DNA from: Azonexus sp.
GTDB taxonomy: Bacteria; Pseudomonadota; Gammaproteobacteria; Burkholderiales; Rhodocyclaceae
Length of the DNA: 64,000 bases
Direction: 5' to 3'
NCBI GenBank assembly: GCA_030696345.1
Contig: JAUYSK010000016.1
Coordinates: 62,001-126,000 of the forward strand
The translations under genes were made by a program, and so were the position numbers. This document shows, one piece after another, positions 46,638 to 58,837 of this stretch (its first letter is position 1; every line of letters begins with the position of its first letter). A model generated the notes under the pieces. It was not told where the DNA came from and did not search any database. It saw nothing but the letters and a program-made list of their open reading frames with translations.

Positions 46638-46668
46638 GAAAAGGCCAGTCGATTCGACTGGCCTTTTT
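46638..46668 (+). terminator. Rho-independent terminator after the tRNA fragment
   Basis: A 12- to 13-pair stem (AAGGCCAGTCG / CGACTGGCCTT) with a three-base ATT loop is followed by a T-rich run. It is the original terminator of the tRNA gene and sits on the chromosomal side of the junction; it can also serve the convergent proQ-like gene, since the A-rich left side gives Ts on the minus strand. Confidence 0.8.
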
Positions 46669-46702
46669 CATTTTCCGATGGAATCTGGTTACGGGTGCAG
46701 GA

Positions 46703-47128
46703 TCAGCGGTCCTTGCGGCCGAATTTTTCCGCCAACTGGTTCAGCTTTTCCAAGCGCTGCTGCTCAGCCTTCGTTGCTGCTTCAGCGGCTTTCCTTTGCT
46801 CAACCTGTTTTTTGAAACGCTCACGCAGCAGTTCAGCGGCGTGTTGGCGATTTTCATCGGTCACTTCGCCTGCTGGTGTGCCGTCGAGATTCAGGCGGAC
46901 CGTGCCTTTCTCCATTTCCTTCAGATAGCGCGTGGAAATGGTGTGGCTGCGCATGGCGAGGCGCAGGGCCTTTTTTTCCAGGTCAGGCAACAGGGCAAAG
47001 ACCTGTTTGTCGATGCCAATGGCCAGCGGGCTGTGATTGCGGAAAACATCAAAGCGGACTTGCAGGTCCTTGAGCAGGAGACGGGCGTCGGTCGGCTTGT
47101 TGGTAGGGGTTGATTCAGCAGTAGTCAT
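46703..47128 (-). CDS. proQ: ProQ/FinO-domain RNA chaperone
   Basis: A 141-residue protein with a FinO/ProQ domain over residues about 20-110 (FRNHSPLAIGIDKQVFALLPD; RYLKEMEKGTVRLNLDG, given here as its start and end) and a Lys/Glu-rich tail. ProQ-family proteins bind structured sRNAs and mRNA 3' ends. It is shorter than E. coli ProQ (232 residues) and lacks the C-terminal Tudor-like domain, as is usual for betaproteobacterial members. It is the first gene on the chromosomal side and is convergent with the tRNA fragment. Confidence 0.85.
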   Translation of the reverse strand: MTTAESTPTNKPTDARLLLKDLQVRFDVFRNHSPLAIGIDKQVFALLPDLEKKALRLAMRSHTISTRYLKEMEKGTVRLNLDGTPAGEVTDENRQHAAELLRERFKKQVEQRKAAEAATKAEQQRLEKLNQLAEKFGRKDR

Positions 47129-47199
47129 GATGGAACAAAGGCCTGTCGAGGCGCGAAGCGTAGCACGAAGGCACGCCTCGCGGCCGCAAAATCAGGATT

Positions 47200-48075
47200 T
47201 CAGACGACGCTCTTGCGGAACCACGCCTGCATGCGGGCCCAGCCATCCTCCGCTTCTACCTTGTGGTAGCTCGGACGGTAGTCAGCATGGAAGGCGTGCG
47301 GAGCGTTGTCATAAACATATATCTCGGAAGCCTTGGCCGCGACACTGCCTTGTTTCAGGGCCTTTTCCATGCCTTCAACCGTTTCCAGGGGAATTCCGGT
47401 ATCGAGCCCGCCATAGAGCCCGAGAACGGGCGCCATCAATTGGCCGACAAGGTCAGTTGGATGCTTTGGCGTAATTTCGTTCGCCGGACCAACAAGACGG
47501 CCGTACCAGGCAACCGCCGCTTTCAACTGCGGATTGTGCGCGCTGTACAACCAGGAAATGCGGCCGCCCCAGCAGAAGCCGGTAATAGCCAGCCGATTGG
47601 TGTCAGCCCCCTTGCCGGCAGCCCAGGCGACGCAGGCATCCAGGTCGCTCATCACTTGGGCATCGGGCGTCTTGCTGGTGATTTTTTCCAGGATTTCCGG
47701 GATGCTGGTGTAGCTGCGCGGATCACCCTGACGGGCGAAAAGCTCGGGCGCGATGGCGCAGTAACCCAGTTTGGCGAAACGGCGACAGACGTCCTTGATG
47801 TATTCATGAACTCCAAATATCTCGGAAACGACGAGTACCACGGGCGGCTTGTTCGCACCCTTGGGCATGGCCCGATACGCAACCATTTCGCCATCCTTGA
47901 CGGGCACCTTGATCTCACCCGCAAGCAGGCCGGCATCATCGGTCTTGATCGCGGTCTGTGCCATCACCGGCTGCACGGCCAAAGCGAAACCAGCACCAAG
48001 GCTGGTCACAAGAAAGCTCCGGCGATCAAAGGATTGCTTCGGAACAAGACTGTCGAATTCGGAATTGGGGTTCAT
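47200..48075 (-). CDS. Dienelactone hydrolase family protein, Tat-exported
   Basis: A 291-residue alpha/beta hydrolase. A twin-arginine signal ([17 protein letters not shown], cleavage after AQA/AMAQ-type site near residue 40) suggests export to the periplasm. The catalytic triad is that of dienelactone hydrolases: nucleophile Cys in GFCWGGR, Asp in YGGLD and His in HAFHAD. The substrate is unknown; periplasmic homologues are common in betaproteobacteria and need not act on chlorocatechol products. It begins 21 bases after rng on the same strand and could be co-transcribed. GGAGACAAACC precedes the ATG. Confidence 0.88.
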   Translation of the reverse strand: MNPNSEFDSLVPKQSFDRRSFLVTSLGAGFALAVQPVMAQTAIKTDDAGLLAGEIKVPVKDGEMVAYRAMPKGANKPPVVLVVSEIFGVHEYIKDVCRRFAKLGYCAIAPELFARQGDPRSYTSIPEILEKITSKTPDAQVMSDLDACVAWAAGKGADTNRLAITGFCWGGRISWLYSAHNPQLKAAVAWYGRLVGPANEITPKHPTDLVGQLMAPVLGLYGGLDTGIPLETVEGMEKALKQGSVAAKASEIYVYDNAPHAFHADYRPSYHKVEAEDGWARMQAWFRKSVV

Positions 48076-48096
48076 GGTTTGTCTCCTTTATTGTCA

Positions 48097-49548
48097 TTAC
48101 ATCAGAACGATGTCGTACTGCTCAGGCGAGTAACTCGGTTCGGATTGCAGGGAAACCGACTTGCCGATGAAGTCAGAGAGCATGGCCAGCGACTGTGACT
48201 CTTCGTCGAGGAAGAGATCGACCACGGCCGGGCCAGCCAGGATGCGGTATTCGCGGGCATTGAACTGGCGGGCTTCGCGAAGCAGTTCGCGGAGGATTTC
48301 ATAGGCAACGGTACGTGCCGTCTTGACCTCGCCGCGGCCACCGCAGGTTGGACAGGGCTGACATAGAACGTGGGCAAGCGATTCGCGGGTCCGCTTGCGG
48401 GTCATTTCAACCAAACCAAGGGCGGTGAAGCCATTGACGGTCAGCCGCGTGTGGTCGTTAGCAAGCGCCTTGTTGAATTCGTCGAGCACGGCTTTTTTGT
48501 GTTCCTCGTTCTCCATGTCGATGAAGTCGACAATGATGATGCCACCGAGGTTCCTCAGTCGGAGCTGGCGGGCGATGGTGACGGCGGCTTCGAGGTTGGT
48601 CTTGAAGATGGTGTCGTCGAAGTTGCGGACGCCGACAAAGCCACCCGTATTGACGTCAACGGTCGTCATCGCCTCCGTCTGATCCATGATCAGGTAGCCG
48701 CCGGATTTCAGATCGACGCGGCGGGCCAAGGCTTTCTGGATTTCTTCCTCGACGCCATGCAGATCGAACAATGGCCGCTGGCCGGTGTAGTGATCAAGCA
48801 AAGGCAGTACAGCCGGCGTGTATTCCTGGGCAAACGCAGCCAGTTTCTGGAAATTCTCGCGGGAATCGATGACGATGCGGGCACTTTCCGGGTTCACGAA
48901 ATCGCGCAGCACGCGCTGGCCAAGCGAAAGTTCCTGATAAAGCACTGTCGGCGGACCGGAAGTTCGGGCCTTGTCGCGGATATCGGCCCAGGTTTTGCGC
49001 AGGTAGGCGATATCGGTAGCGAATTCTTCGTCGCTGGCGTTCTCGGCCATGGTGCGAACGATGAAGCCGCCGGGCTCGTCAGTCGGCACCAGCCGGGTAA
49101 TTTTTTCGCGCAGGGCTTCGCGCTCGGCTTCGGCTTCGATGCGCTGGGAGATGCCGATATGTTTTTCCTGCGGCAGGTAAACCAGCATCCGGCCAGCGAT
49201 GGAAATCTGCGTCGATAGCCGGGCACCTTTGGTGCCGATCGGATCCTTGACGACCTGGACGACGATACTCTGCCCTTCCGCCAGCACCTTTTCGATGGGC
49301 CGCTCGACGGCCGTTTCGCGCGGTTGCCAGATATCTGCCACATGCAGGAAAGCCGTGCGATCCAGGCCGATTTCAACGAAGGCCGACTGCATGCCGGGCA
49401 GGATGCGACAGATGCGGCCCAGATAAACGTTGCCCACCAGGCCACGACTGTTTGTGCGTTCAATGTGCAGTTCCTGGACGACACCCTGTTGCATGACGGC
49501 AACGCGGGTCTCCTGCGGTGTGAAGTTGATCAGGATTTCTTCGGACAT
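48097..49548 (-). CDS. rng: Ribonuclease G
   Basis: A 483-residue RNase E/G family endoribonuclease. An S1 RNA-binding domain occupies about 35-125 (GNVYLGRICRILPGMQSAFV region), the RNase H-like catalytic part has the two metal-binding aspartates in DVNTGGF and IVDFIDME, and the zinc-link is CPTCGGRG. RNase G trims 16S rRNA 5' ends and degrades selected mRNAs. The size matches E. coli RNase G (489) and excludes full-length RNase E, as there is no C-terminal scaffold. It is divergent from trhP. Confidence 0.95.
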   Translation of the reverse strand: MSEEILINFTPQETRVAVMQQGVVQELHIERTNSRGLVGNVYLGRICRILPGMQSAFVEIGLDRTAFLHVADIWQPRETAVERPIEKVLAEGQSIVVQVVKDPIGTKGARLSTQISIAGRMLVYLPQEKHIGISQRIEAEAEREALREKITRLVPTDEPGGFIVRTMAENASDEEFATDIAYLRKTWADIRDKARTSGPPTVLYQELSLGQRVLRDFVNPESARIVIDSRENFQKLAAFAQEYTPAVLPLLDHYTGQRPLFDLHGVEEEIQKALARRVDLKSGGYLIMDQTEAMTTVDVNTGGFVGVRNFDDTIFKTNLEAAVTIARQLRLRNLGGIIIVDFIDMENEEHKKAVLDEFNKALANDHTRLTVNGFTALGLVEMTRKRTRESLAHVLCQPCPTCGGRGEVKTARTVAYEILRELLREARQFNAREYRILAGPAVVDLFLDEESQSLAMLSDFIGKSVSLQSEPSYSPEQYDIVLM

Positions 49549-49583
49549 AGGCTCTACAATGGGCGGTTTTGCCGCATTCTACT

Positions 49584-50864
49584 ATGCTCAAAGCTCCCGA
49601 ACTCCTCGCCCCCGCCGGCTCAATGACAATGATGCGTACCGCCTTCGACTTTGGCGCCGACGCAATCTACGCCGGACAGCCACGTTACAGCCTGCGCGTA
49701 CGCAACAATGCGTTCGGCACCATCGCGGCTTTGAAGGAAGGGATCGACGAGGCGCACGCCCGTGGCAAGCAGTTTTTTGTCGTCAGCAACATCATCCCGC
49801 ACAACGCCAAATTGACGACTTACCTGGCTGACATGGCGCCGGTCATCGCCTTGAAGCCGGACGCGCTGATTATGTCCGACCCCGGTCTGATCGACATGGT
49901 GCGTGAAACCTGGCCCGAGCAAAAAATTCATCTTTCGGTTCAGTCGAACACCGTCAACTGGGCCGCTGTTCGCTTCTGGAAGAAGTTAGGGCTTACTCGC
50001 ATTATTCTGTCGCGCGAATTGTCGCTCGACGAAGTAGACGAAATTCGCCAGCAATGCCCGGATATCGAGCTCGAGGTTTTCGTTCACGGCGCGCTGTGCA
50101 TCGCCTATTCCGGCCGCTGCCTGCTCTCCGGTTACTTCAATCATCGCGACCCGAATCAGGGCAGTTGCACCAATTCCTGCCGCTGGGATTACAAGGTCAG
50201 CACCTCCGACGGCGCTGCGCCGGCCGGCTGCGGTCAACCGCCGCAGGAGCAGGAAATCCTGCTCGAAGAAAAAATGCGTCCCGGCGAACTGATGCCGATC
50301 GAGGAAGATGAGCACGGCACCTACATCCTCAACTCGAAGGATCTGCGCGCCATCGAACACGTACACCGCCTGGTTGAAATCGGCATCGATTCGCTGAAGA
50401 TCGAAGGGCGCACCAAGAGCCCCTACTACGTTGCGCGGACCTCGCAGGTTTACCGCCAGACGATCGACGACGCTGTCGCCGGCAAGCCGCTCGATCCGGC
50501 GCTCTTGCGCGAACTCGAAGGGCTGGCCAATCGCGGCTACACCGATGGCTTCCTGCAGCGCCACCACGATGCCGATTACCAGAACTACCTGCGTGGCAAC
50601 TCCGAATCCGACCGCAGCCTGTACGTCGGCGATGCAGTTCGCTTCGACGAAGCACGCGGCATGATGGAAATCGAGGTCAAGAACAGGTTCAGCCTAGGCG
50701 ACCGACTGGAATGCGTGCATCCATCCGGCAACCATGTCTGGCCCCTGACGCGCATGGAAAACCGGGCCGGAGAAGCAGTGACCGTTGCGCCGGGAAGCGG
50801 CCACCGAGTCTGGGTTGATTTGCCGGCGCGGTACACCAATTCCTTCATCGCGCGTTTTGTCTGA
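49584..50864 (+). CDS. trhP: TrhP/YegQ: U32-family tRNA hydroxylation protein
   Basis: A 426-residue protein starting at ATG 49584 (MLKAPELLAPAGS). PELLAPAG, GADAIYAGQPRYSLR, EVFVHGALCIAYSGRC and the cysteines in CTNSCRW are the U32 peptidase-family signature that binds an iron-sulphur cluster. TrhP (YegQ) makes 5-hydroxyuridine at tRNA position 34 with prephenate as oxygen-related cofactor source. The length fits E. coli YegQ (453). The start chosen removes five residues of a longer frame that has no ribosome site. Divergent from rng; the short gap holds both promoters. Confidence 0.9.
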   Translation: MLKAPELLAPAGSMTMMRTAFDFGADAIYAGQPRYSLRVRNNAFGTIAALKEGIDEAHARGKQFFVVSNIIPHNAKLTTYLADMAPVIALKPDALIMSDPGLIDMVRETWPEQKIHLSVQSNTVNWAAVRFWKKLGLTRIILSRELSLDEVDEIRQQCPDIELEVFVHGALCIAYSGRCLLSGYFNHRDPNQGSCTNSCRWDYKVSTSDGAAPAGCGQPPQEQEILLEEKMRPGELMPIEEDEHGTYILNSKDLRAIEHVHRLVEIGIDSLKIEGRTKSPYYVARTSQVYRQTIDDAVAGKPLDPALLRELEGLANRGYTDGFLQRHHDADYQNYLRGNSESDRSLYVGDAVRFDEARGMMEIEVKNRFSLGDRLECVHPSGNHVWPLTRMENRAGEAVTVAPGSGHRVWVDLPARYTNSFIARFV

Positions 50865-50912
50865 CTAAGCCATAAAAAACAAGCCCTGTTTTTTGGTGCA
50901 CCGCAACAATCC

Positions 50913-52033
50913 ATGTATTATCCGCCCATGAGCAAAAACGCCAACCGCATGCCGCTGATCGACGCCCTCAAGGCGATCGCGGCCCTGCTCGTCGTGCTCA
51001 ACCATTTCTCCTCCTACGGCCCGCTGGCCGCGGCTGCGCGCGAAGTTTTGCCGGGGCTTACGGGTTGGTTTTACGACTATGGCCGAATGGCCGTCCAGGT
51101 TTTTCTGGTCGTCGCCGGTTTCCTTGCGGCGCGCGCGCTGTCGGCCAATGGAGAGGCTTTGGAAGTCTCGCCGCTGCCGCTGATCTGGAAGCGCTATCTG
51201 CGTCTGGTTGTGCCTTATCTGGCGGCCATCGGTCTGGCCATTGCGGCTGCGGCGATTGCCGATCAATGGCTGGACGATGACGCCATTCCGGCCCGCGCCA
51301 CCTTTAAACAATGGCTGGCCCACGCCTTCCTGCTGCAGGGGCTGCTCGGAGTCGATTCCCTGTCGGCTGGCGTCTGGTACATCGCCATCGATTTCCAGCT
51401 GTTTGCTCTGATGGCGATTCTTCTCTGGTCCGGCCGCATCAGGCTGCTCGCCCCGGCGCTGGTGCTGGCCGTCACGACGGCTTCGCTATTCTGGTTCAAC
51501 CGCGACACCAGCTGGGACAACTGGGCGATCTATTTCTTCGGCTCCTACGGCCTGGGTGCCGCCGCCTGGTGGGCTTCGGATCGCCGGCAGCTCTCCGCCT
51601 GGCTGGGCGTCATTGCCACGGTGGCGATTGCTGCGCTGGTCCTCGATTTCCGGCTGCGTATCGCCCTCGCCTTGATTGTTGCGCTAACCCTCGGATTCAG
51701 CCGCCGCACCGGCCTGCTGGAACAATGGCCGAACTTCCGGCCACTGGCTTTCCTCGGCCAGATTTCCTATTCGATCTTCCTGGTGCACTTCCCGGTGCTG
51801 CTGATCGCCAACGGGCTTTATGCCAAGCTTGAGCTGTCTTCGCCGACATCGGCCATTTTTGCCCTGATTCTGGCGTTGACCGCAAGCATTGCTGCCGCGA
51901 CGCTGTTTTATCGCTGGATCGAAAGCCCGGCTGCCAGCCAGCGCATTACCGGCGCATTGAGCTGGCTTTTCGGCAAAAGTCTGGAACTGGTGCGCAAAGT
52001 GCCAGTACTGGCCACCCGGCTCGCACGCCGGGC

Positions 52034-52037
<4 letters not shown>
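50913..52037 (+). CDS. Acyltransferase 3 family membrane protein
   Basis: A 374-residue integral membrane protein of the OafA/acyltransferase 3 type, with about ten predicted hydrophobic helices and the N-terminal histidine in [10 protein letters not shown]. Members O-acetylate or succinylate surface polysaccharides or peptidoglycan; the substrate cannot be told. Two starts are possible: ATG 50913 and ATG 50928 ([14 protein letters not shown]); the latter gives a more usual N-terminus. It ends four bases into the convergent aacS gene. Confidence 0.85.
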
Positions 52038-53992
<1,955 letters not shown>

Positions 53993-54153
53993 TTTGTCTC
54001 CTGTATTTTTGTGCCACGTCGGGCTGCCAACGTGAATATTGCTCAGAAGATACCAGCAAGCCGTAGCTGTGAACTGTCATCGGCAGGACACTTGCGAAAT
54101 CGAGGCAATCCGCCACCACTATGCCGGGGGATGCTCCGGCAGCAGCGCATTCG

Positions 54154-55341
54154 TCACGGCTGGCTCGACAACAGGCCGTCGAGCATCCCGATCATCAGAT
54201 CAATCTCGCCTTCACTGACATTCAAGGCCGGCATGAAGCGCAACAGATTGGGCCGCGGCGAATTCAAAAGCAAGCCTTTGGGGCCACCTTCCAGGGCTCG
54301 GCGAACGATCTCCGGGCCGCGCTCGTCAGCCAGAATCAAGGCGCGCAAAAGGCCGGAACCGCGCTCACCCTTGAGACCGTGGCGGGCTGAAAGTTCGAGC
54401 AGGCGCTTCGACAAATATTGTCCTCTGGCCTCGACTTCTGCCAGGAAGCCCGGCGCCAGCAAGCGCTTCAGCACGGCAATGCCAACGGCCGTCATCAGCG
54501 GGTTGCCGTTGTAGGTACCGCCCTGGTCGCCCGGCTCGAAACAGCAGATTTCCTCGCGCGCCAGCAGCGCCGCCAGTGGCACGCCGCCACCGATACCCTT
54601 GGCCAGCGTCATGATGTCCGGAGTGATGCCGGCATGCTCGTAGGCGAACAGCTTGCCGGTGCGGCCCATGCCGGACTGCACTTCATCGACGATGAGCAAA
54701 ATGCCGCGCTTCGTGGTCAATTCACGCAAAGCCTGCATGAAGGCGGGATCAGCCGGAATCACGCCGCCCTCGCCCTGCACCGGCTCCAGCATCACGGCGA
54801 CGGTTTTTGCCCCAATCAGGGCGTCCACCGCAGCAATGTCGTTGTAGCTCGCTTTCGGGAAGCCCGCCACCTGCGGCGCGTAGATCGTGTCCCAGCCTGG
54901 CTTGCCGGAAGCCGACATGGTGGCCAGCGTGCGACCGTGGAAGGAATGGTTAAAGGTGATGATCTCGTAAGCGCCATCCTTGTGCAGCCGGCCCCACTTG
55001 CGCGCCAGCTTGATCGCCCCTTCGTTGGCCTCGGCGCCGGTGTTGGCGAAGAAGACGCGGTCGAACACCGAATTGGCGATGAGCAAGCCGGCCAATTCGA
55101 TCATCGGGCCGTTGTAGAAAGCCGGGCTCGGGTTGATCAGCTTGCCGGCCTGGGCGGCCAGTGCCGCAGCGATTTCCGGCGGGCAATGGCCGAGCGTATT
55201 CACCGCCCAACCCTGGATGAAGTCGAGATAGGCCTTGCCGTTGTGGTCGTAAAGCCACGACCCTTCGCCGCGCTCGAAAACGAGGTCGGGACGTGGGGTG
55301 ATGAACATCAGGGAATCGGTATTGGCGGCGTGGTATTGCAT
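54154..55341 (-). CDS. argD: Acetylornithine/class III aminotransferase
   Basis: A 395-residue PLP-dependent class III aminotransferase. Visible motifs: [47 protein letters not shown] (cofactor Asp) and [11 protein letters not shown] with the PLP-binding lysine. Length and sequence fit ArgD (N-acetylornithine aminotransferase), step four of arginine synthesis, though related enzymes for succinylornithine or gamma-aminobutyrate cannot be excluded by eye. No other arg genes are adjacent. Confidence 0.8.
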   Translation of the reverse strand: MQYHAANTDSLMFITPRPDLVFERGEGSWLYDHNGKAYLDFIQGWAVNTLGHCPPEIAAALAAQAGKLINPSPAFYNGPMIELAGLLIANSVFDRVFFANTGAEANEGAIKLARKWGRLHKDGAYEIITFNHSFHGRTLATMSASGKPGWDTIYAPQVAGFPKASYNDIAAVDALIGAKTVAVMLEPVQGEGGVIPADPAFMQALRELTTKRGILLIVDEVQSGMGRTGKLFAYEHAGITPDIMTLAKGIGGGVPLAALLAREEICCFEPGDQGGTYNGNPLMTAVGIAVLKRLLAPGFLAEVEARGQYLSKRLLELSARHGLKGERGSGLLRALILADERGPEIVRRALEGGPKGLLLNSPRPNLLRFMPALNVSEGEIDLMIGMLDGLLSSQP

Positions 55342-55427
55342 GGCGGGTTTTCCGTGGTGAGGAGCGGGAATGCTAAGGCCGCGATGTTACCGAATTACGC
55401 GAGGTGAAGGCCAAACTGACTTCCTGC

Positions 55428-55730
55428 TCAGCCGCCAGCCGCTGAACTGATCTTTTCTCCCAGCTTCTGCAAAGCCTCCCCAGTCGCTTCTACCCCGCGC
55501 TGTATGCCTCGACCTGCTGCTGTCAGCCCGACTTCAATGCCATGGCCGGCAGCTTCCGCACCACGCTTGATGCCATTACCAGTAACCTCGACGCCACGCT
55601 TGAACCCGTTAGCGGTGGCTTCAGCGCCGCGCTCGATAGCCGCGCCTGTTCTGTCGATCACGCCTTCGTCAGCCAGCGCACCGCCAATCAGACAGATGCT
55701 GCAAACCAAGGCAGTCAATAAATGCTTCAT
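55428..55730 (-). CDS. Small exported protein with internal repeats
   Basis: About 100 residues from ATG 55730 (MKHLLTALVCSICLIGGALA), a clear Sec signal peptide with cleavage after ALA. The mature part is made of about five imperfect 11-residue repeats of the form GxExTGNGIKRGxE (amphipathic, glycine-rich), ending in an EALQKLGEKI helix. Such small repeat proteins are found in the periplasm of many betaproteobacteria, without known function. A longer frame from 55775 would add 15 residues before the signal peptide and is unlikely. Confidence 0.7.
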   Translation of the reverse strand: MKHLLTALVCSICLIGGALADEGVIDRTGAAIERGAEATANGFKRGVEVTGNGIKRGAEAAGHGIEVGLTAAGRGIQRGVEATGEALQKLGEKISSAAGG

Positions 55731-55850
55731 GTGCAAATTCCTTCTGTTGATACCTGTTGGATAGATATCACCCAAGGATTAAAGTTTCTGTAGCAACTTG
55801 TAACTCGTGGCTTCGATCTGCTGTCGTCCACCTTGCCGCAAGAGCGCCAA

Positions 55851-56279
55851 TCATCCGCCCGCAACCAAGCCCGCCAGCGCTGCCTCGGCAAAGGCCACAT
55901 CCTGCGCCTCGCTGCCGCCGGAAACGCCAATCGCGCCAACCAGCACGCCTTCATGCTTCACCGGCAGGCCGCCGCCGAAGCCGACGAAACGCTCGCGTTG
56001 CATCAGGCCGTGGCGGAGCATTTCGGAGCCTTTGGCCAGGCGGGCGTCCCATTTGGCGGTGGCAGGACCGAAGCTGACCACGGTGTAGGCCTTGTCGAGC
56101 GCGATGTCGATTGAATGAAAAGGTGCTCCCGGGTGGCGCTTGAATACCAGCGGATAGCCAGCCCGGTCGACGACAGCGACGCAAATTTTGGCACCAGCCT
56201 CGCTGGCAGCGGCGAGTGCCCGGTCAGCCAGTTGTTCGGCACTGCCGAGGCCGAGCGAGGCGATCATTTCAATGTCCAT
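55851..56279 (-). CDS. GlcG/HbpS-like protein
   Basis: A 142-residue protein from ATG 56279, preceded by GGAGAAA. AAASEAGAKICVAVVDRAGYPLVFKR at the beginning (given by its pattern SEAGA...VAVVDRAG), LPVKHEGVLVGAIGVSGG and AFAEAALAGL at the end are the GlcG/HbpS (DUF336) signature. Members bind haem or cobalamin-like ligands or accompany catabolic pathways; their enzymatic role is unclear. It overlaps the end of the MFS transporter gene by 11 bases, so the two are probably co-transcribed. Confidence 0.85.
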   Translation of the reverse strand: MDIEMIASLGLGSAEQLADRALAAASEAGAKICVAVVDRAGYPLVFKRHPGAPFHSIDIALDKAYTVVSFGPATAKWDARLAKGSEMLRHGLMQRERFVGFGGGLPVKHEGVLVGAIGVSGGSEAQDVAFAEAALAGLVAGG

Positions 56280-57534
56280 GACTTTCTCCATGCAATGCCG
56301 AAACCTGCGCCGTCAAGCGCTGGCGCAGGGTCAGCAGGAATAATACGAAAACCGTCAGTACGGCGCCTTCAAGCAACAAGGTCTGGCCAGCCCCCAGCGC
56401 CACGGCGACAAAACCGGCGAGCAGGCCGCCCAGCGCGTCGAAACCGAAGCGGGCCGAGGTAAAGAAGGAGACGATGCGGCCACGCAATTGCTCGGGAGCC
56501 GAGCTTTGCAGGATCATGTTGATGCCGACATTGCACACCGAGATGCCGAAGCCGAGGGCGACCATCGCGCCCAGCGCCAGCGGCAGCCAGGTCGTCGCGC
56601 CGAAGACCAGTAGCGCGCCGGCGCTGATGACGACGCCGGCGACCACAGCCGCAATCAACCCATGAACCGATTTGCGGGTGGCAAGAAAGACCGTCGAGGT
56701 AAAAGCCCCGCAACCGGCCGCGCCCCACAGCCAGCCCAGCGTCGTCGCATCGCCAGCGAAGACGTCACGGGCAAAGACCGGCAGCAGCACGGCGTAGGCC
56801 GAGGCGGTCAGGTTGAGGACGATCAGCGTGATGATCAACCAGCGGATGGCCCAGGTCTGCCAGGCATAGCGCACGCCTTCCTTGAAGACCTGACCGACCG
56901 AACCCTGGGCGCGCTTCGGCGGTTCGCCACGAACCCGCAGGATGGCTGCGATCAGGGCAAGGAAGGAAAAGCCGTTGATCGCAAAGCAGAAGGCTTCGGA
57001 GGTCAGCCCAAGCAAGAGGCCGGCAATCGGCGGGCCGATGAAGCGGCCGGCGTTGAAGAGCATGGCATTGAGGGCCAGCGCATTGGGCAGATCGTCGCGA
57101 CTGCCGACGAAACTGCCGATCAGCGACTGCCGTAACGGCGCGTCGAAGCTGCTCAGGGTGCCGAGGAGCAGCGCCATGAGCACGATGAAGCTGGGGGTTA
57201 TCCAGTCCAGCCAGCACAGGCCGGCGAGCACAAAGGCCTGTATTGCCATCAGCGATTGCACGCCGATCAGCCATTTTTTCTTGTCGTGCTTGTCGATCCA
57301 GGCACCGGCCAGCGGGCCGACCAGCAATTGCGGGATCAGGCCGCAGAAGGCCGTGATGCCGAGCAGCGCAGCCGAACCAGTCAGCCGGTAGACCAGCCAG
57401 GCGAGCGCCACCTGCTGAATCCACGAGCCAAGGATGGAGACGGCCTGGCCGCTGAAGTAGAGACGGAAATTGCGGTGAGCCAGGGCGCGCATGCCGGCCG
57501 GCAGACGGCTGGCGCGTTGAGGGGATGAGGTCAT
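56269..57534 (-). CDS. MFS exporter, EntS-like
   Basis: A 421-residue major facilitator protein with about 12 hydrophobic helices. It begins RALAHRNFRLYFSGQAVSILGSWIQQVA (seen as ALAHRNFRLYF and GSWIQ), the hallmark of the MFS_3/EntS group, and has AWIDKHDKKK in the conserved cytoplasmic loop 2-3. EntS exports enterobactin; relatives export various compounds, and I cannot name the substrate. The gene begins 13 bases after the Bcr/CflA gene on the same strand. Confidence 0.85.
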   Translation of the reverse strand: MTSSPQRASRLPAGMRALAHRNFRLYFSGQAVSILGSWIQQVALAWLVYRLTGSAALLGITAFCGLIPQLLVGPLAGAWIDKHDKKKWLIGVQSLMAIQAFVLAGLCWLDWITPSFIVLMALLLGTLSSFDAPLRQSLIGSFVGSRDDLPNALALNAMLFNAGRFIGPPIAGLLLGLTSEAFCFAINGFSFLALIAAILRVRGEPPKRAQGSVGQVFKEGVRYAWQTWAIRWLIITLIVLNLTASAYAVLLPVFARDVFAGDATTLGWLWGAAGCGAFTSTVFLATRKSVHGLIAAVVAGVVISAGALLVFGATTWLPLALGAMVALGFGISVCNVGINMILQSSAPEQLRGRIVSFFTSARFGFDALGGLLAGFVAVALGAGQTLLLEGAVLTVFVLFLLTLRQRLTAQVSALHGESHGH

Positions 57535-57547
57535 CGAGGGTCAGAAA

Positions 57548-58747
57548 TCAGCGCTGACTGCGCCGGAACAGCAGGTATCCGGCGAGCGAAGCTGCGGTGG
57601 TCGCCAGAATGGCCCATGCCATCGGTCGTCCACTGCCGTCGTGAGTGTAACTGACGGCCGCGCTGGCCAACATGCCAAGGCCAAACTGACTGGCCCCGAA
57701 TAATGCCGCTGCCGCGCCCGCATTCTGGGGATAGCGCGCCATCAGCAGACCAACACAGTTGGCACCGAGCAGCCCGGTCATGCTGACGACGATGAACAGG
57801 CCGGCAATCACCGCCGGCAAGGCATCCGGCAAATTGATCACAGCCGCAAGCAGGACGGCGCCGGCAAAGCCCAGGCCGCTGCCCACCCCAGCCATCACCG
57901 CCGGGCCACGCGAGCGAACCAGACGGCTGTTCAGGTAATTTGCGGCAAAAATCCCCAGCGCATTGGCGGCAAAGACCAGGCTGAAGGCCATTGGCGAAAA
58001 ATGCTGCAACTCAATGAAATAGAAGGCACCGCCAGTAATGTAGGCAAACATTGCGGCAAAGGACATGCCGCCAGCCAGCAACAGACCGAGCGCCACCGGA
58101 TCGACAAGCAGGCTACCGTAAATGGCAAAAGCCCGTCCTAGAGGTAGTTGACCGCGACGTTCGGCGGCAAGGGTTTCCGGTAGCTGGAACCACACCACCA
58201 GCAGGCTGAGCAGGCCCCAGACCAGGACGGCTGCAAAGGTGCCGCGCCAGCCAAACTGGGCAAGCAGCACGCTGCCAAGCAAGGGCGCCAGCAGCGGCGC
58301 AATGGCCGTCACCATCGCCATCAGAGACAGTTTCCGGATGGCTTCGGTCGGTGTGTAAACATCGCGGACCACCGCCCGCGCCAGCACCGAAGCTGCCCCA
58401 CCACCCAGCGCCTGCATGAAGCGCGCCGCAATCAGGAACTCGACAGCGGTCGCCAGCACACAGGCCAGACTGGCAACAACAAACAAGGCAATGCCGGAAA
58501 GCATCACCGTACGCCGGCCGTAACGGTCCGAAATCGGGCCGTAAAACAGCATGCCCAGCGAGAAGCCGGCCAGGAAAACCGTAATCGTCAGTTGCACCGC
58601 TTCCGGCGAGGCGGCAAGGCCAGTAGCCATCGCCGGCAAGGCCGGAAGATAGAGGTCGATGGCCAGCGGCCCGAAGGCGACCAGCGCCCCGAGCAGCAAA
58701 ATAAAACGGCCCTCGCGGGCCGGTTCGATGGCGGGAGAAGTTTTCAA
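57548..58747 (-). CDS. Bcr/CflA-family multidrug MFS transporter
   Basis: A 399-residue, 12-helix proton-driven exporter of the Bcr/CflA (DHA1) group. GPLAIDLYLPALPAMA in helix 1, GPISDRYGRRTVML in loop 2-3 and ALGGGAASVLARAVVRDVY in helix 4 are diagnostic. Members export bicyclomycin, chloramphenicol or sulphonamides. The next gene on this strand, the EntS-like exporter, follows after 13 bases, so two efflux pumps are encoded together. A palindromic repeat separates it from gabD. Confidence 0.88.
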   Translation of the reverse strand: MKTSPAIEPAREGRFILLLGALVAFGPLAIDLYLPALPAMATGLAASPEAVQLTITVFLAGFSLGMLFYGPISDRYGRRTVMLSGIALFVVASLACVLATAVEFLIAARFMQALGGGAASVLARAVVRDVYTPTEAIRKLSLMAMVTAIAPLLAPLLGSVLLAQFGWRGTFAAVLVWGLLSLLVVWFQLPETLAAERRGQLPLGRAFAIYGSLLVDPVALGLLLAGGMSFAAMFAYITGGAFYFIELQHFSPMAFSLVFAANALGIFAANYLNSRLVRSRGPAVMAGVGSGLGFAGAVLLAAVINLPDALPAVIAGLFIVVSMTGLLGANCVGLLMARYPQNAGAAAALFGASQFGLGMLASAAVSYTHDGSGRPMAWAILATTAASLAGYLLFRRSQR

Positions 58748-58767
58748 TAATGTCTCAGCTTGAATAG

Positions 58768-58835
58768 GTCATTCCCACGAAAGCGGGAATCCAGGCAAGC
58801 TTACATTTCTGGATTCCCGCTTTCGCGGGAATGAC
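58768..58835. repeat. REP-like 27-base inverted repeat
   Basis: Two arms of 27 bases (58768-58794 and 58809-58835) are complementary except for one position and flank a 14-base spacer. Each arm is itself palindromic (TTCCCGC-TTTC-GCGGGAA). This is a common type of dispersed repetitive palindrome in betaproteobacterial intergenic regions. It lies two bases after the gabD stop and probably also works as its terminator or mRNA-stabilising hairpin. Confidence 0.85.
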
Positions 58836-58837
58836 AA